From: Pseudorasbora parva
Lineage: Eukaryota; Chordata; Actinopteri; Cypriniformes; Gobionidae
Length of the DNA stretch: 64,000 nucleotides
Assembly: GCF_024679245.1 (NCBI RefSeq)
Contig: NC_090173.1
Location: forward strand, 24,830,660-24,894,659
Reading direction: 5' to 3'
The position numbers were made by a program, and so were the translations under genes. The notes below the pieces were generated by a model. The model was given only the letters and a program-made list of their open reading frames with translations. It was not told the origin of the DNA and did no database searches. Below are positions 41,081 through 54,561 of the stretch, one piece after another. Within the stretch, counting starts at the first letter, position 1, and each line of letters opens with the position of its first letter.

Positions 41081-42512
41081 CAGTTGAGAACCAATGTTTG
41101 TTGTCCCCATAAACATGTTGTCCTGGGCCCTCCCTGTGAATTTTAGTGCTGGATCTGGGAGTCATAGGGTGAGGCTGGGTGATAAAGGGTGACATGCACA
41201 GTAAGATCCAACAAGGCTATATGTGGCAGTATGTAAGACAGTACTCTAATGGAAGAAGTTTGATTCTGTCATCGACATAAACACCATCCTAAACTACATC
41301 TGTTCTCTCTTCCTTCCTCCACGGCTGAGAGCACAGCTGATGCACAGGGTAATGGGATTCTCCATAGCACTGTAGGACAGGCTCTAACAGGCAGTTTAGA
41401 TCTCATCTATTTGACCCCATTTGCACTTGTTAGGACCATTCATGGAACGCACTGAGAATCAGAGAGGGAGAGAGAGATGCAGAGAGCTGGAGAAAAAGAC
41501 GGGTGGGGAATGAAATTGTGGACTCCTTTGATAAATTCTCTAGTAAGAAAAGTCATGTCTGGTATTAAGGGATGACTCTTGGTGTGATCACATTTCAAAG
41601 AAAAAGTATCATGAACATGATTCTTTTAGTGCTGTTACTACAATGTTTTACGTCGTTCGGGAAAGTCTGAAGATCAGTACCCACTCTATTCTAGGCTTGA
41701 ATGGGATGTTCTCCACATCTGATAGCAAAAATCAAGGCTGAATTTAAACTCTTTATTCACCCAATACAATATGTCAGTTCAAAGTCCTACTGACAACTTT
41801 GACAATGGATGTAAGCAATTTCTTTTTTCAATTTATTGTTTAAATTGAGCAATTGTGCATATATTTTAATATTAATTATTTGTGTTTTACATATTGGAAT
41901 TATTTCATCCATTAGTATACTGCTCTTTAGACATCAGCCATTAAAATAGACATGCTAATCTTAATGTTTTCAAATTGTATTTGTTGCCAGGCTCAGAGGT
42001 AATCCTTGAACTGTCAACCCGCATAAGCTTTAAAATGTCACAAATTCAAAATGATGCGGACACTATCTGGGAGGAATAAGAAAAGCAATATAACTCATCC
42101 AGCCTTGAAAGTTTGGCCAACAGATGCCTTTGTCACACCCTAATGATGTCAGCAGATGCCTTTGTCACACCCTGATGAGGTCACTGCAATGCTCTGGTAG
42201 TACAATAACCATCTGTCTACAGTCACAGATGGTGACAGATGTCCATGCTTCAAATAAACTGGATGCAGCACTGTGTCCATGAAACTCATCTTTGCCCCTC
42301 TCTAGTCTCTCTAGTCTATTTGAAGTCCAAAACCTCGTCAGACATAAACAAATATGTCCTCCTCTCCAAGTCAATAATTGGTCCAGCAGTTAATTTGCTT
42401 TCGTTGAAAATGGTTTGTTCTATGTATTGATTGAAATCCACACTGGAAGTAAACCTTGAAGTATAATTTGAACATGTTTGAATAGCAGTATTGTTATAAG
42501 ACTCAAAAGTAC
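41081..42512. other. Intron sequence without recognised gene
   Basis: Non-repetitive in appearance. A direct repeat CAGATGCCTTTGTCACACCC lies at about 42120-42139 and again at 42152-42171. No coding evidence. Confidence 0.4.
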
Positions 42513-42814
42513 TAATACTGTTTCATGCATTCTGACTGATTTACACTGTTAAAGAGTTGGATTTGCATGGTTGGATTTGCATGGTAACATGGTCAACATT
42601 TCCAAAAAATTAGTTGGACATATAATAGAGTATTTCTGTGTCAAATACATAGGATTCAAACAAGTTAAAAAAAAAAAAAAATTATAATAATAATCAGAAT
42701 ATGGCCCTGTATGAGTGAGTGTGTGCACTCATCAACCAGAGCTAGAGCAAGCTTTGTTCGGGTTATGGGAGCCGTCGGCAGATTTCATTTTGTTGTTAGA
42801 CCAGGAAATCAACA

Positions 42815-42985
42815 ATGCCACTTAAGAAGTGTGTTTTTGGTTTTGAGGGAAATATAACATTGTTCAGCTCCCCAAATAACCCAGCTTTAAGTAAACAGTA
42901 GATGCAGTTTTTTTTTTCCAGCAAGTTCTGCAGAGTTCTGCAAGTGTGTTTGTTTGTTCCCGGTCATGTGTCTGAACCACAGGCG
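42815..42985 (+). pseudogene. THAP-like exon fragment with conserved donor
   Basis: Opens MPLKKCVFGFEGN and NPALSKQ, then a stop. It ends CAGGCG joined to GTGAGTG. The first cysteine is kept but the second is Phe. The same exon end occurs at 54150 on the other strand. Confidence 0.6.
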
Positions 42986-43065
42986 GTGAGTGAAACTGCA
43001 TCAAATGTCTGTGTTTGTAAGTGCATAAAATGTAAACAACACAAACGTATAGTGAATCCAAAGTT

Positions 43066-43075
43066 GTGTGTGTGT

Positions 43076-43130
<55 letters not shown>

Positions 43131-43142
43131 CGTGCGTGCGCA
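43066..43142. repeat. (GT)n with (CG)n end
   Basis: GT run ending in alternating GCGCGC, a potential Z-DNA-forming tract. Confidence 0.9.
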
Positions 43143-43337
43143 CATGTTACTCTTTAGCTCTGCCCACTGCATGCCTACACAAGCTCGGCTGTTCTCGGAA
43201 AGAATCGCTACAGCGTATCTGTCTTTTATAAATATGATCAAACTAAAGACTCTAAGATATGAAAGAGATATGAAGGATGCAATACTACTCTATAGGTACT
43301 CAAGATTAAGATGAGACTGGCAGAAACTGTGTGTGTT

Positions 43338-46300
43338 TGTACATTTATATAAATGCAATAAAAGATGTAATTATAAACTGTGTTAAGTTCACAAAAATGA
43401 ACAATGCTTTTACATCATTTAATAATCTTAGTGAATGTATGTACTGTAAACTGTTAGGGGTCAACAGTACATATCCAAATAGATTTTTAACATTAAAACA
43501 TGTTAGCATTAAAGAGTTTACACATTTTGAACTACCATTAACATTTAACAAAAATGAATAAATTAACATTTAGAATAAATGTATTTAATACATAATTTAG
43601 CATTAACAAAAATGTATAAATGATATAGAAGTTGTTGATTGTTCGTTTCCCCAAGGAACTGGAAGATTATGTGAAGAAATTTGGTGTATCGCTTCATTCC
43701 AAAGTTCAAATGTGGTGAACTCTGACCTGTGATCTGTATAATGTGAAGATGTGTGACAAACACAAGACAAATCATCAAGGCACTCTCTCGCTGAATGAAT
43801 CTCTATTCTTTCAACACTGCAGTCAGTTTGGTACTGGCATGATATAGCTGTTTGCTCATCTGGTTTAATGTCACAGACACGACATGACAAAGGTAACTCT
43901 GTCGCCCCCTTGAGTACTTAGTTTTTTTTTTGTTTTTTTTTCCATTACAGTAGAGCACATGCACTTTCCTTGTCTGTGTTTGCTTAGAGTGTTTCTGGTC
44001 TTAAGAAAATGGCCCTAGTCACAATGACAAGAGACCACTACAAAGTCCACATGCTTAGTATAATGTAAGCATGGTAACTACCATTGTATTAGTTTCAATT
44101 AAGCAGTGCTTCAATATTTATGCCGTGGCATTTAACTGAGATATAATTGGATGTTGACAGTAGGGCTTAATAATCTAGCTGTATAATCAGAAGCTGTGCC
44201 AGTTTAGCTGCATTTCTCTAGCTTTATCTTCATGCCAATGATGCCAATCTCTGGGAAGGAGGTGGATGGGAGACCTACTTGCGCTTCACCAGTGGTCAGC
44301 CAGTCTGTGCTAATGCATACAAATGATTAGAAATTAAACATCTTTTATCACACATCACAATGGTAGACAGCAGTGTTTATGAAACAATGTGTCTTTCACA
44401 GTACCTTTGGTTCAGTGTCCTGTTTGTCTACGAGTGACTAACTTGCTCTCTTACTGTTTGAAGATGAACTGTGGGTCAATGTAGGGGACAGTTTTCTTGT
44501 ACAGTGAATCTGGCCAGACAAGGCAGCAGACCGTAAGAGATAAGAGGGGCTTTGTTGAACGGGTGAATCACTGAATATCGGACAGTTTATGGTGTGCAAA
44601 CTAATTTTTAAGCGCTTAAAATCAAGCAACGCTGTTTAAGCGACATCAGATTTGGACACAGCTGGAGTTGAAACTCTCTCCTGAATGGCTTTGGGGCTAT
44701 TGTGTCCTGTTTTTGTTTCTTCTTTTTTTTCATCTTCTTCTGTGATTTACTTTTAGAAAATGTCCGTCCAAGATGAAACGTCCCTCTAAACTTAACGAAA
44801 AGCTTTCACTCATACTGATCACAAGTGAGTGAATTGATGTTTTGTGCACACACACGTACACACACACATGTATACACTTTGACAAACAGTCTTTTTAATC
44901 TTTTCTGAGTATGCCAAAAACCAAAGCTTACCGCGCACACCCAGACAGATGGACTGGAGTTGTCAGATTTTAATGTCAGTGTTTAGTTTATTTTCCCTCT
45001 GTGCAGAAAGTGGACTGCCGGCTCTGAAAAATTACATCTTGTAACTGTATTAATTTAATGAGCTCATAATAAGAATGATGCTAGGCCAATATCATCAACA
45101 TAAACACGTTTAACGCTGTAATTGCCCGCAATAAGCTCTCGACTGCATGACATTGTGCTGTGGAGGAATCACCTGAATCATCACAATCAGGAGTGAAAGA
45201 GGGTGGAAAGGATAACTCTTGATTCTGTGAATATTTAAAAACAGAAAGGAGTTTGTTGCCTTTTTGTTTTAAATTATTATATATTAATTTAAGTTAAGTG
45301 AGATGTGTGCATTAGTGTACGTTCACACTGCAGCAAAATATTTCTGTCGTTTCCGATTTGAGTGCTTGATTCGGTTTCTGTGATATATGGTAATGACAAA
45401 CTCATTCTACAACTGAGTTTAAAGTGACAGCACATTTGATTTAAAGTCACAATGTGATGAAAGCAGCAGCATATCTTCCTTTCACATTGTGAAGTACACC
45501 AGAGTAAAATGGACTACTGTAAAAGAAAGAAATGTAGGGTGGAGACTTAATTCTATCCAAGGGTTATTAGAGGCAACTCTGAATGTGAACTTTCAGTCGT
45601 TTGTGGAAAAACTAAAAAAAATGCCATTCAGAAGATTTTCTGCTTTTACCACAAAATCAAGTTTTAATTAAAAAAAAAAATGTTACATAGATGGATGAAC
45701 CATTCACAAGAATATGAATAAGATGGATTTAGAATAATAGATAGGGTGAATTTCTATTTCAAGGCGACTTTAAGTATAGTGTGTACATAAGCAGTACAGA
45801 ACCGAAACAACTGTACTCAGTACACTAAATGATAAATGAGTGGATTTGCTCCCATAACTTGCAATGCAGACTATGTATATGTGGCTGGCCAGGTTTTAGA
45901 TGTTTCTAACCTCATAAGCATCAGTTGATCAGTTGATTTTCTTAGTTGCTAAATTCAGTCAGCTCATGACAAAGGGCACACATTTAATGAAAGCTCCCGA
46001 GTTTAACTAGGCAAGCCCTTAAAGGCTTTATTAAAGCAGGCTCTTTAGTTTCAATAAGCCGCTGAAAATTAAAGTTGATTATTAATGTGCTCTACATGCC
46101 TATTAATAACAATGGCATAATAGTATTTAATAAGGGATAATTCACAGATTGCTCTATAATTTATCAGTGTCATACGGCAAATGAATTACCCATGATGCCC
46201 AATTTTGGTGTGCGAACACATAATAGCCATTTTCTTGCGTCTGACTCTCCCTCAGGTTATAAGTAATGTGGCAGATAAATGGCCTAACACCGTAAGCTAA

Positions 46301-46482
46301 ATTGGATGATTACATTATTAGTGTCTTCCTGACGTAAAGTATGGTTATATATCTGAAGGTATTCACTGATTGCATTCTGCAGGTCACAAAAGGAAACCAC
46401 GTGTTGGTATTTTAATTAAATTCCTTATAACCTTCACCTGTAATTTTATGAGTCGGCTTTATTCAAGCCTTTCTTTTCTTGG

Positions 46483-46484
<2 letters not shown>
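43338..46484. other. Intron sequence without recognised gene
   Basis: AT-rich, largely free of obvious transposon ends. 46010-46330 is a dense run of ATTA/TAAT words and could be regulatory; this cannot be tested here. Confidence 0.4.

Positions 46485-46558
<74 letters not shown>
46485..46558. repeat. (TA)n microsatellite
   Basis: About 74 bp of TA. Confidence 0.95.
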
Positions 46559-46563
<5 letters not shown>

Positions 46564-47735
46564 ATTTCTATAAGACCATTGTTGATGCCCTGGTATGTAT
46601 GCTGTGCATTTCTCTCAGGAATGAACCCCATCATATCCGAAGTTGGGTTACAGATTTAAGGGGATGTGACCTTATTACATTTCCTCTCACTGGCAGCCCC
46701 GCTCAGTTAATTAAACGTAGGTGTTTTGTAATTATTCTAGGGAAGATTTGTCATGGTTATTAGTTGTCCGCCCCCTTCCGAATAGACAAATGTAAGTAGC
46801 CAAATGGGGGGCTTTACAGCAGGAAGCTGGATTTGTACTAATGCAACATCCTGCCATAAGACCCTGTATGTGGCATAATTAAACTCTACAAATAAAGCAA
46901 TGCTTGTTTGTTGTTTAGATCCCTAATTCTGATATGCTTCCATTTTTTCCAATTTAATGAAATCATTTTGTATCCCTGCAGAATACAAGAGGATTAAAAT
47001 GTGTCAAAGAAGAAGTCATGAATTATTCCAGCTACACAGCAGATAATTGTAACACAGAGACTGCTAGAGGGGGATTAAATTTAGACTGCGGGTGTTAAGC
47101 TACAACACCCTTGCAGCAGGTGCATAAAAAAACAGGCAGCCGTACACAACCTTTGCTCTAAAGTTAAAATATGGATATTTTACTCATTGGAATCAGTCAT
47201 AGGTACACCAAGAGCAGTGTCAGAGCAGAGATGAGAAATTGATTTTAAAAAAATGCCCACCCCTACAGGAATTTTTTCTTTAAATATTAGCTGTGGAGAA
47301 AATCTTGTAATTTGGTCTGTAGGATTGTTAGAGTATCATCTGTCTTTTTCTTACAAGTGCCATGCCTATTCAAATGAGGCACGTGCCCTCAGACTGAACA
47401 AAGTGGGTTTTGAGAGCTGCTAAATTATAGTAATATTAAGTAGTAGTAGTAGTAGTTTCACAAATCATGTCAGAAAAAAATTCTACATATGCTGTTACGG
47501 AAATTAATTTTAGTTCAATCGATTCCCATCTTTCATAATTTGTTTGCCTTAGTTCACCTAAATGCTAACAATAAATCATTATTAACCCTGATTTAACGCA
47601 AAGCTTTTTTATTATTATTATTGTATTTTGCCTATTTTAAATGTATTTCAAATTGTAGGTTGGGAATTTGAACCGTGTCCTCTTCAAGCCATGGTATTGC
47701 AGAGTATGTGAGTGGTGCAAAGGGAAGTTTTTGTA
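46559..47735. other. Intron sequence without recognised gene
   Basis: No element ends or coding signature seen; a short (TAG)n at about 47437-47455. Confidence 0.4.
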
Positions 47736-47979
47736 CACTCTAAAAAATGCTGGGTTAAAAACAACCCAAGTTGGGTTGAAACTGCACCGACCCAACAATT
47801 GGGTTGTTTTAACCCAATGGTTGAGTTGTTCTTACCCAGCAATTGGGTTGTCTTAAGCAACATTTAACCCAACCACTGGGTTAAAACAACTCAACCATTG
47901 GGTTAAAACAACCCAATTGTTGGGTTGGTGCATTTTCAACCCAACTTGGGTTGTTTTTAACCCAGCATTTTTTAGAGTG
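47736..47979. mobile_element. Near-perfect palindromic MITE, third copy
   Basis: CACTCTAAAAAATGCTGGGT to ACCCAGCATTTTTTAGAGTG, 244 bp, with GGGTTGTTTTAACCC words throughout. It is the longest and best preserved of the three copies and would fold into an almost complete hairpin. Confidence 0.9.
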
Positions 47980-48299
47980 TATGTCAGACTCAGAACGTTG
48001 AACGGCTTTTGGCCTGTGCTTTGATTATTGATAGAAGCTTCCCATTGCAATGTATATCTGAGTGAAGTACTTATTGTAGGGCCATCGGTTATTGTTTGGG
48101 TTATTTGATAAGTGTCTTTTGCTATTGCTGTGTCATGTGAGTGAATGGGTGTCCCGCCCTTGCACCAGTAAACACGTCATCAGAGAAAAGATGCAAGTGG
48201 AAGGGGAAGTTAGATTGATGAACGACTACAGGACACATCCATTTTAAAACAAATAATGATGTGCACTGATAAATAATTTATAATAAATGCCACAATATT

Positions 48300-48560
48300 G
48301 GTAACACTTTATTTTAGGGTTCAATTATCTCTATTAACTAGCTGCTTATAAAACTAGGATATTGGCTGTTTATTGGTAGTCTGCTTATAAAGCACATATT
48401 AATGTCTTATTCTGCATGGCCAAATTCTACATCTCTTAATCCTACCAAATAACTAAACTTAAACTCTACAAAACTACCTTACTAACTATTAATAAGCAGT
48501 GTATTAAAGGTTTATTGAGGCAAAAGTCATAGTTATTAGTGAATATGTGTTACCTATACA
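48300..48560. repeat. Interspersed repeat fragment with GGTAACACTTTATTTTAG start
   Basis: The GGTAACACTTTA opening is shared in type with GGTAACGCTTTAGATTACGG at 21335, the edge of the foldback there. Only a fragment can be delimited. A poly-A run follows at 48580-48597. Confidence 0.4.
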
Positions 48561-48820
48561 AAAGTAGCAATATTCCTAAAAAAAAAAAAAAAAAAAAGAA
48601 CCTTCAAACTTTTAATTTCAACTTCTTTGAGAAATATTTTCATTGACAGAGAAGAACTGGCCATTTTGGTCTGAAACTAAAGTTACTTCATGTTAAACTG
48701 TTGTACAAATTGGCCACTATCACATCTCACAGTTGTGTAAAAAAGAATCAGCACACTTGATCTTGTGATATTGCTTAAATATTTTCTACAAACGTTTTAG
48801 CATTTTTATATTGTTTTTAC

Positions 48821-48828
<8 letters not shown>

Positions 48829-48906
<78 letters not shown>
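48829..48906. repeat. (TA)n microsatellite
   Basis: About 78 bp of TA just downstream, on the gene strand, of neurexophilin exon 1. Confidence 0.95.
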
Positions 48907-48914
<8 letters not shown>

Positions 48915-49034
48915 TTGGGCATGTCTTCTAAAAAAGCCTGTACCCTACATGTCACTGGTGCCACCTCGAAAAATGTCGTCCCTGAATTTTCTCATTTTCT
49001 TTCCCCCTTGTATTCCTCCACACACTCACACAGA

Positions 49035-49720
49035 ATAGACCGAATAGGCATGGGACCCCTTGCGCGCGAAGCGAACCGTGATGTTCAAGAAAGAGTCGAT
49101 ACGCGCTCGAGCGGGTCCGCCTAGGGCTCGCGCCCTAAACTCTTAAGTGTGAAGCGCGAGCGCACGGCGGGAAGACTATAACGGTCACCCTTGACGCACA
49201 GGTGACGGCCACGTGAAGCGCACCACTCAACCGCTGACAGAGACCTCGTTCGGTTCAATAAACACAATACAGAAACTTAATATGACCTCAAGCCACCCCA
49301 TAGCCGCTTACCAAGCACGCTGTCCCGTTGAGGAGCAGCAGGATGAAACCGTGGTCGGAGCGCATCTCGTCGTTGTCCTGCTGTCGACAGCTCTTCGATC
49401 AAGAAGACGCGGTTCCCCCGGTACCGTATCCAAAACAGGCGAGACCCGGTCCCATGTCCAACAAAAAGTCAAGCGCGAGCTCTTCTCTGAGTGGAATCCC
49501 ACCTGCTGTCTGTCACGGTAAACTCCCGCTACTTGGAGCTCGTCACGTCCAAAGGTGTGTGGAAACTGACAGGACACTTCATCGCTGCCGTCTGCGTACA
49601 CTTTGCTCCGGTTCGTGTTGCTGTGTGAAGAGAATCATCTCCGTTATCCGCGCTTTTATGTGCTGGTGACGGTTAGGTTCCCAGTGCGCGAGCCTGACCG
49701 GAGCGCAAACTCTTGGAGCG
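49035..49720 (-). promoter_or_regulatory. CpG-rich island around neurexophilin exon 1 (promoter and 5' UTR)
   Basis: Against an AT-rich background this stretch is conspicuously GC- and CpG-rich, with repeated GCGCG and CGAGC motifs. It contains the exon 1 ATG at 49365 and its donor. The region above 49365 should hold the 5' UTR and transcription start. I see no convincing TATA box, as expected for a CpG-island promoter. Boundaries are by eye. Confidence 0.6.
49312..49365 (-). CDS. nxph3: Neurexophilin first coding exon (signal peptide)
   Basis: This is an 18-codon open exon, MRSDHGFILLLLNGTACL. It starts at an ATG with G at -3 and an in-frame TGA upstream at 49401-49399. It ends in codon phase 0 at a GTAAGC donor (49311-49306). 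The phase matches the acceptor of the neurexophilin exon at 13359. Joining them makes a continuous hydrophobic signal peptide ending ...CLLALG before QED, close to the leader-to-mature junction (CGQDD) that I recall for NXPH3. It is on the same strand, in a CpG-rich island, with no competing host gene between. Neurexophilins normally have a short signal-peptide exon, a large intron and one long terminal exon, which this reproduces. The link is inferred; a spliced transcript would prove it. Confidence 0.82.
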
Positions 49721-49842
49721 TCGCGCATATCAGTACATGCAGACTGGCAGCAGGGCTCCTACATACGCTGACGTTTTAAACCCCCCTCTTTCTTTCTCTC
49801 TCCCTCGCCAGAGCCCCAATCATACTTTTTCACTATTTTTCT

Positions 49843-49846
<4 letters not shown>

Positions 49847-49930
<84 letters not shown>
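49847..49930. repeat. (TC)n microsatellite upstream of the CpG island
   Basis: About 84 bp of uninterrupted TC, read as (GA)n on the gene strand, roughly 480 bp upstream of the exon 1 ATG. Tracts of this kind can bind GAGA-type factors or form triplex DNA; no function is claimed. Confidence 0.95.
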
Positions 49931-49936
<6 letters not shown>

Positions 49937-50094
49937 CCCTTCCTTCCTTTAACCTGTCGGTTCCCTTCATACATTCTCTTTCCTAAACCTGTCACATTAA
50001 TTAACTCAAGTCTTTTATATGATCTATATTCTATATTTATCGATAGACATCCCTGGATATGAATTCTTTGTTGTTCCTGGAACAATGTTGTGTC

Positions 50095-50345
50095 ATTTGG
50101 GGTTAAAAAGATATCTCACCCAAAAAGGAAAATTTAGTTTGTAAAAATGTAACTGCCATTTAGTTATCCTCGCATCATTTCAAACTTTATTTCACCCTCA
50201 GTATTTGTTTCTCCACACAATGAAAGTCAATGGTGACTGATGCGTTCATTCAGCATAATATCTTTTGTTTCCCTAAGAAAAATAAATCTAGTATGGGTTT
50301 GGAACAAGTTTAAGGTGAGTACATTGTTAAAACATTAAAAAATGT
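50095..50345. repeat. Decayed TTAA-type MITE
   Basis: Contains ATCTCACCCAAAAAGGAAAA near the left and GTATGGGTTTGGAACAAG plus AAGGTGAGTA near the right, as in the 'AGGGATAGTTCACCC' family. Both ends are degenerate. Confidence 0.5.
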
Positions 50346-51204
50346 TTTTGGATAACCTATTAATAAGTGATTAATATGCATGTATGTCTAGGAACATGAC
50401 GGCAGGAGCGTAACAGGTTATTAAACCTGATGCCAGCGATACCTTGCCTCAAGGTACAGGCTATTCTTAATGGTTTCTGTTATCTGTTTTTGGTTATTTG
50501 GCCCTTTTTTAGTCATCCAATGTACTCTCCTCACCACCTAACTGGTAATTGGCCCTGGGAGAGACCTACTTGGTGTGTTGGGATGCAATATGTGTAGCCT
50601 TATTGATTTTAAACACCCGGCATCCTCTGCCTTATACAATGCCAGTCTAGTATGAAATCAGATCACCTGTACCATATAGCCATCTGTGAAAACACACTTG
50701 ATTGACACACTTCTGTTATGAGCCATACTTTTTTTTTCTTGTTTATTTCTTTTTGGGACTCAAAAGGGGTGATAATTTACCTCTTTTTAAATGTCATTCA
50801 TTTTCCCTTCATCTATGCACACATTTAGAAAAGTGACCTTTGACCCTCTAAGGTCACTGTACATCCCGTCAAATATTAATATTGGGCATTAAAGCAGTGC
50901 GTGCATGTATGATTAAGTGCAAGTCTGTGTTGGCTTGGTGATGGAACGGTGAGAGGGCAAAGGGTCAAGTTCTCTGATTGAAACCCTGGAGATTCAGACA
51001 CTAAATGTAAAGATTGAAAAGCACTGAACCGGAGGAGAAGAAAAAAACAAAGGGGATCAGAGCAACAGACTGATTAAGAGATGTTTCTCCCCCACAAAAA
51101 TAACTTTTAATAGAAAGTGATAAAACACATCCATTAAAATGTGTCTGCGATACTGTGTGAGATACTTTTGGGTTACTCTCATGAAACATGACAAGAACAT
51201 GTCC
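50346..51204. other. Upstream flank, nothing recognised
   Basis: No coding or transposon signature. Confidence 0.4.
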
Positions 51205-51309
51205 AGGTTATATTTCACCCCAAAATTAAAGAACCGAATAAATCATCTAATTATTTACACCATGGTATTTGTTGTATTTGCCTTTATGTTGAATTATATA
51301 ATATGTTGA

Positions 51310-51396
<87 letters not shown>

Positions 51397-53007
51397 CCAG
51401 ACTAAATTAAATAATGATAATTAGTACAAACCTCATATTACTTGTTATTTGTTACTAGAATCATTTCGTTAATTACTCACCCTCATGTCAATGAACATCC
51501 GTAAGACCTTCGTTCATCTTCGGAACACAAATGAAAATATTTTTGTTGAAAGCTGATGGCTGAGAAAGGCTTCAGACAGGCCTCCATTGGCATTCAGTAC
51601 ATTTCCACTGACCCACTCACAAGACCCATAAAGGCACTCAAAACATCAACACAAAGTCCATCTCACTACAAGGGCTGTACAATAATTTTACAATGCGACA
51701 AAAATAGTTATTGTGCGCACAAAAATCAAAATAACGACTTTATCCACCAAGTTATTGACGTGAACTCGACGCATGCGCGAGAATATGACGCAGCTCTGCC
51801 GTTCGAATACATGACCCGGAAGAGGAGGAGCGCCGCTATCACATGAGTTCACGTCAAAGACCTACACGGAAGACAATAGGTGTTTCTCAATGTCAAGGAT
51901 GCTTCCTTGGAAGGACGGATCCTTCAAAGTCACTTCCTTCAGAGGCTAGGCGAGGCTCCTCTTTAGCATTCGGAGAACACGTAAATGGAACAGGCTAGCA
52001 AGTACACGTCATTACGTCATTACGTCAGTGAAAAGGTCCGTTGGCCATCAATAACGTTATGTGTAACGTTATTTTTATTTTTTTAATATCAATACAGTAG
52101 TAATTTGTACCGGTATTTAAACGTTAAACTTTACTTATATTTACTATGGTTATAACAAATGTTTGGTAACGTAAATAAAAGCATTGTGGCAAGCAGCGAG
52201 GTGAGGGTCCGTGGAGTGATAATGAGCGGCAGCTGATCGCCGCCACACCGGTCTCGGCTTGCGGCAGTGACGGGAGTATAATTGGAGGAGCATGGAAGAC
52301 GAGAGAGGACTAGGCCTGGACATTATGTTTTGGTTTGTTTATGTTTTATTATGTGTGTGCGGGCAGTCGCCCGTGAGGGGGCTATTATAAAGTTGTTGAA
52401 CGTTTGCCGGTTCCTGCCTCCTTCCTTCCCATCTACAAACCCCGATACAAGCATATTTGCCCCGTTCACGCTCCGAGTCCGTCTCCGGGAACGTCTGATA
52501 GCAAAGCTGCGCGCATAGGATTGTGGGTGATTTGAGAACGCGAAGTTCTCGAATGAAGGACTCAGTCCTTGGTTGAATTCCGAGGATCCTCGACATTGGA
52601 ACAGTCCTTCGTCGGATGTCGATGACGTAGCATCCTTATAATTCTGGCTTCCGAGGATCCTTCCTTGACATTGAGAAACGCCTAATAACTTGGCGGATAA
52701 AGTCATTATTTTTTTTTTTTTTGCGCACGAAAACTATTCTCTTCGCTTGAACTCGCTTCGAAAAATTATTGCACAGCCCCTGTAGTGAGATGGATTTGTG
52801 TCGATGTGTTTAGTGCCTTTATGGGTCTTGTGAGTGGGAATGTACTGAATGCCAATGGAGGCCTGTCTGAAGCCTTTCTCAGCCATCAGCTTTCAACAAA
52901 AATATCTTCATTTGTGTTCCGAAGATGAACGAAGGTGTTATGGGTGCTCAACGACATGAGGGTGAGTAATTAATGAAATCATTTTCATTTTTGGGTGAAC
53001 TAACCCT
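51205..53007. mobile_element. TTAA-type foldback with nested insertion and microsatellite
   Basis: The right end GAACTAACCCT is followed by TTAA (53008-53011); the left end near 51205 is decayed. Arms match between about 51455-51780 and 52685-52975: TGAGAAAGGCTTCAGACAGG recurs inverted and lightly diverged, and CTTCGTTCATCTTCGGAACA recurs as its complement. A (TA)n tract (51319-51392) splits the left arm and another element (51879-52682) occupies the middle. Confidence 0.8.
51879..52682. mobile_element. 804-bp element with GGTGTTTCTCAATGTC ends, TA-flanked
   Basis: Ends GGTGTTTCTCAATGTCAAGG and CCTTGACATTGAGAAACGCC, inverted over about 20 bp. TA lies at both sides (51877-51878 and 52683-52684). 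The interior is GC-richer than its surroundings and holds short frames without domains. Confidence 0.8.
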
Positions 53008-53096
53008 TTAATGTAAAAGAATTCAATTAATCACATAAAATTATTATGTATATATAAATACACATTCCTTGTATATATTTAAGAAATATTTTGCAA

Positions 53097-53879
<783 letters not shown>

Positions 53880-54561
53880 CTGCTAATCTGGTGTTAATCT
53901 TGAGTACCCATAGAGTAGTATTGCACCTTTCTTATCTCTGAAGAGTGTTTAGTTTTATTAGATTTATAGAAGACAAATACAGCTGTGCTGATTTTCCCCC
54001 CAACATTTGTAGGAGTGGTTGTAGGTGGAGCTCACACACACAAAGTACATCATGGCATTATCCCTGGTTAACTTTGGATTCACTATACGTTTGTGTTCTT
54101 TACATTTTATGCACTTACAAACACAGACATTTGATGCAGTTTCACTCACCGCCTGTGGTTCAGACGCATGATCGGGAACAAACAAACACACTTGCAGAAC
54201 TGCATCCACTGTTTACTTAAAGCTGGATTATTGTGGAAGCTGAAAAAGGTTATCTTTCACTCACAACCAAAAACACACTTCTTTAGTGACATTCGTGATT
54301 TCTTGATCTAAAAAATAAAATGAAAGCTGCCGACTTAACCCAAACAAACCTTGATGGGTGCGCTCTCGCTTTAGCACTGGTTGATGTGTGAACACACTCA
54401 TACAGGGCCATACTCTGAAAAAACTTTCCGAAACGTGTTCGAATCCTGAAGGAATGTATTTGGCACAATCATGCATCCAACTTTTTTTTGGTCCATGTTT
54501 AGTATGACAACCAACTCTTTAACATTGTAAAGAAGTCAGAATTAAAATATTAGACCGCCCT
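53880..54561 (-). mobile_element. Diverged THAP-bearing element, third copy
   Basis: The left part (ATCTTGAGTACCCATAGAGT) is the inverse of the CTATAGGTACTCAAGATT end of the 34.3 and 42.5 kb copies. The right end reads CGCCCT before TTAA (54562-54565). The THAP-like exon lies at 54150-54292 on the minus strand. Confidence 0.7.
54150..54292 (-). pseudogene. THAP-like exon fragment with conserved donor
   Basis: Opens MSLKKCVFGCE, then a TGA, followed by NPALSKQWMQF. It ends CAGGCG joined to GTGAGTG exactly as at 42985. Both cysteines and the invariant Trp are kept; the stop disables it. Confidence 0.65.

Larger units (their letters stand above)
42513..43337 (+). mobile_element. Diverged THAP-bearing element, second copy
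   Basis: Left part shares TGTTTCATGCAT and TTACACTGTTAAAGA with the element at 34293. The right part shares CTATAGGTACTCAAGATT. The terminal AGGGG runs are lost. A THAP-like exon lies at 42815-42985, and a (GT)n tract has grown at 43066-43142. Confidence 0.7.

Noticed and set aside
47736..47979. A CRISPR-like or tandem-repeat array
   Set aside because: The GGGTT/AACCC words are not regularly spaced repeats with spacers; they form one palindrome with MITE ends.
49213..49669. Plus-strand open frames over the CpG island
   Set aside because: GC-rich sequence lacks stop codons by chance; they are antisense to the neurexophilin first exon and have no family pattern.
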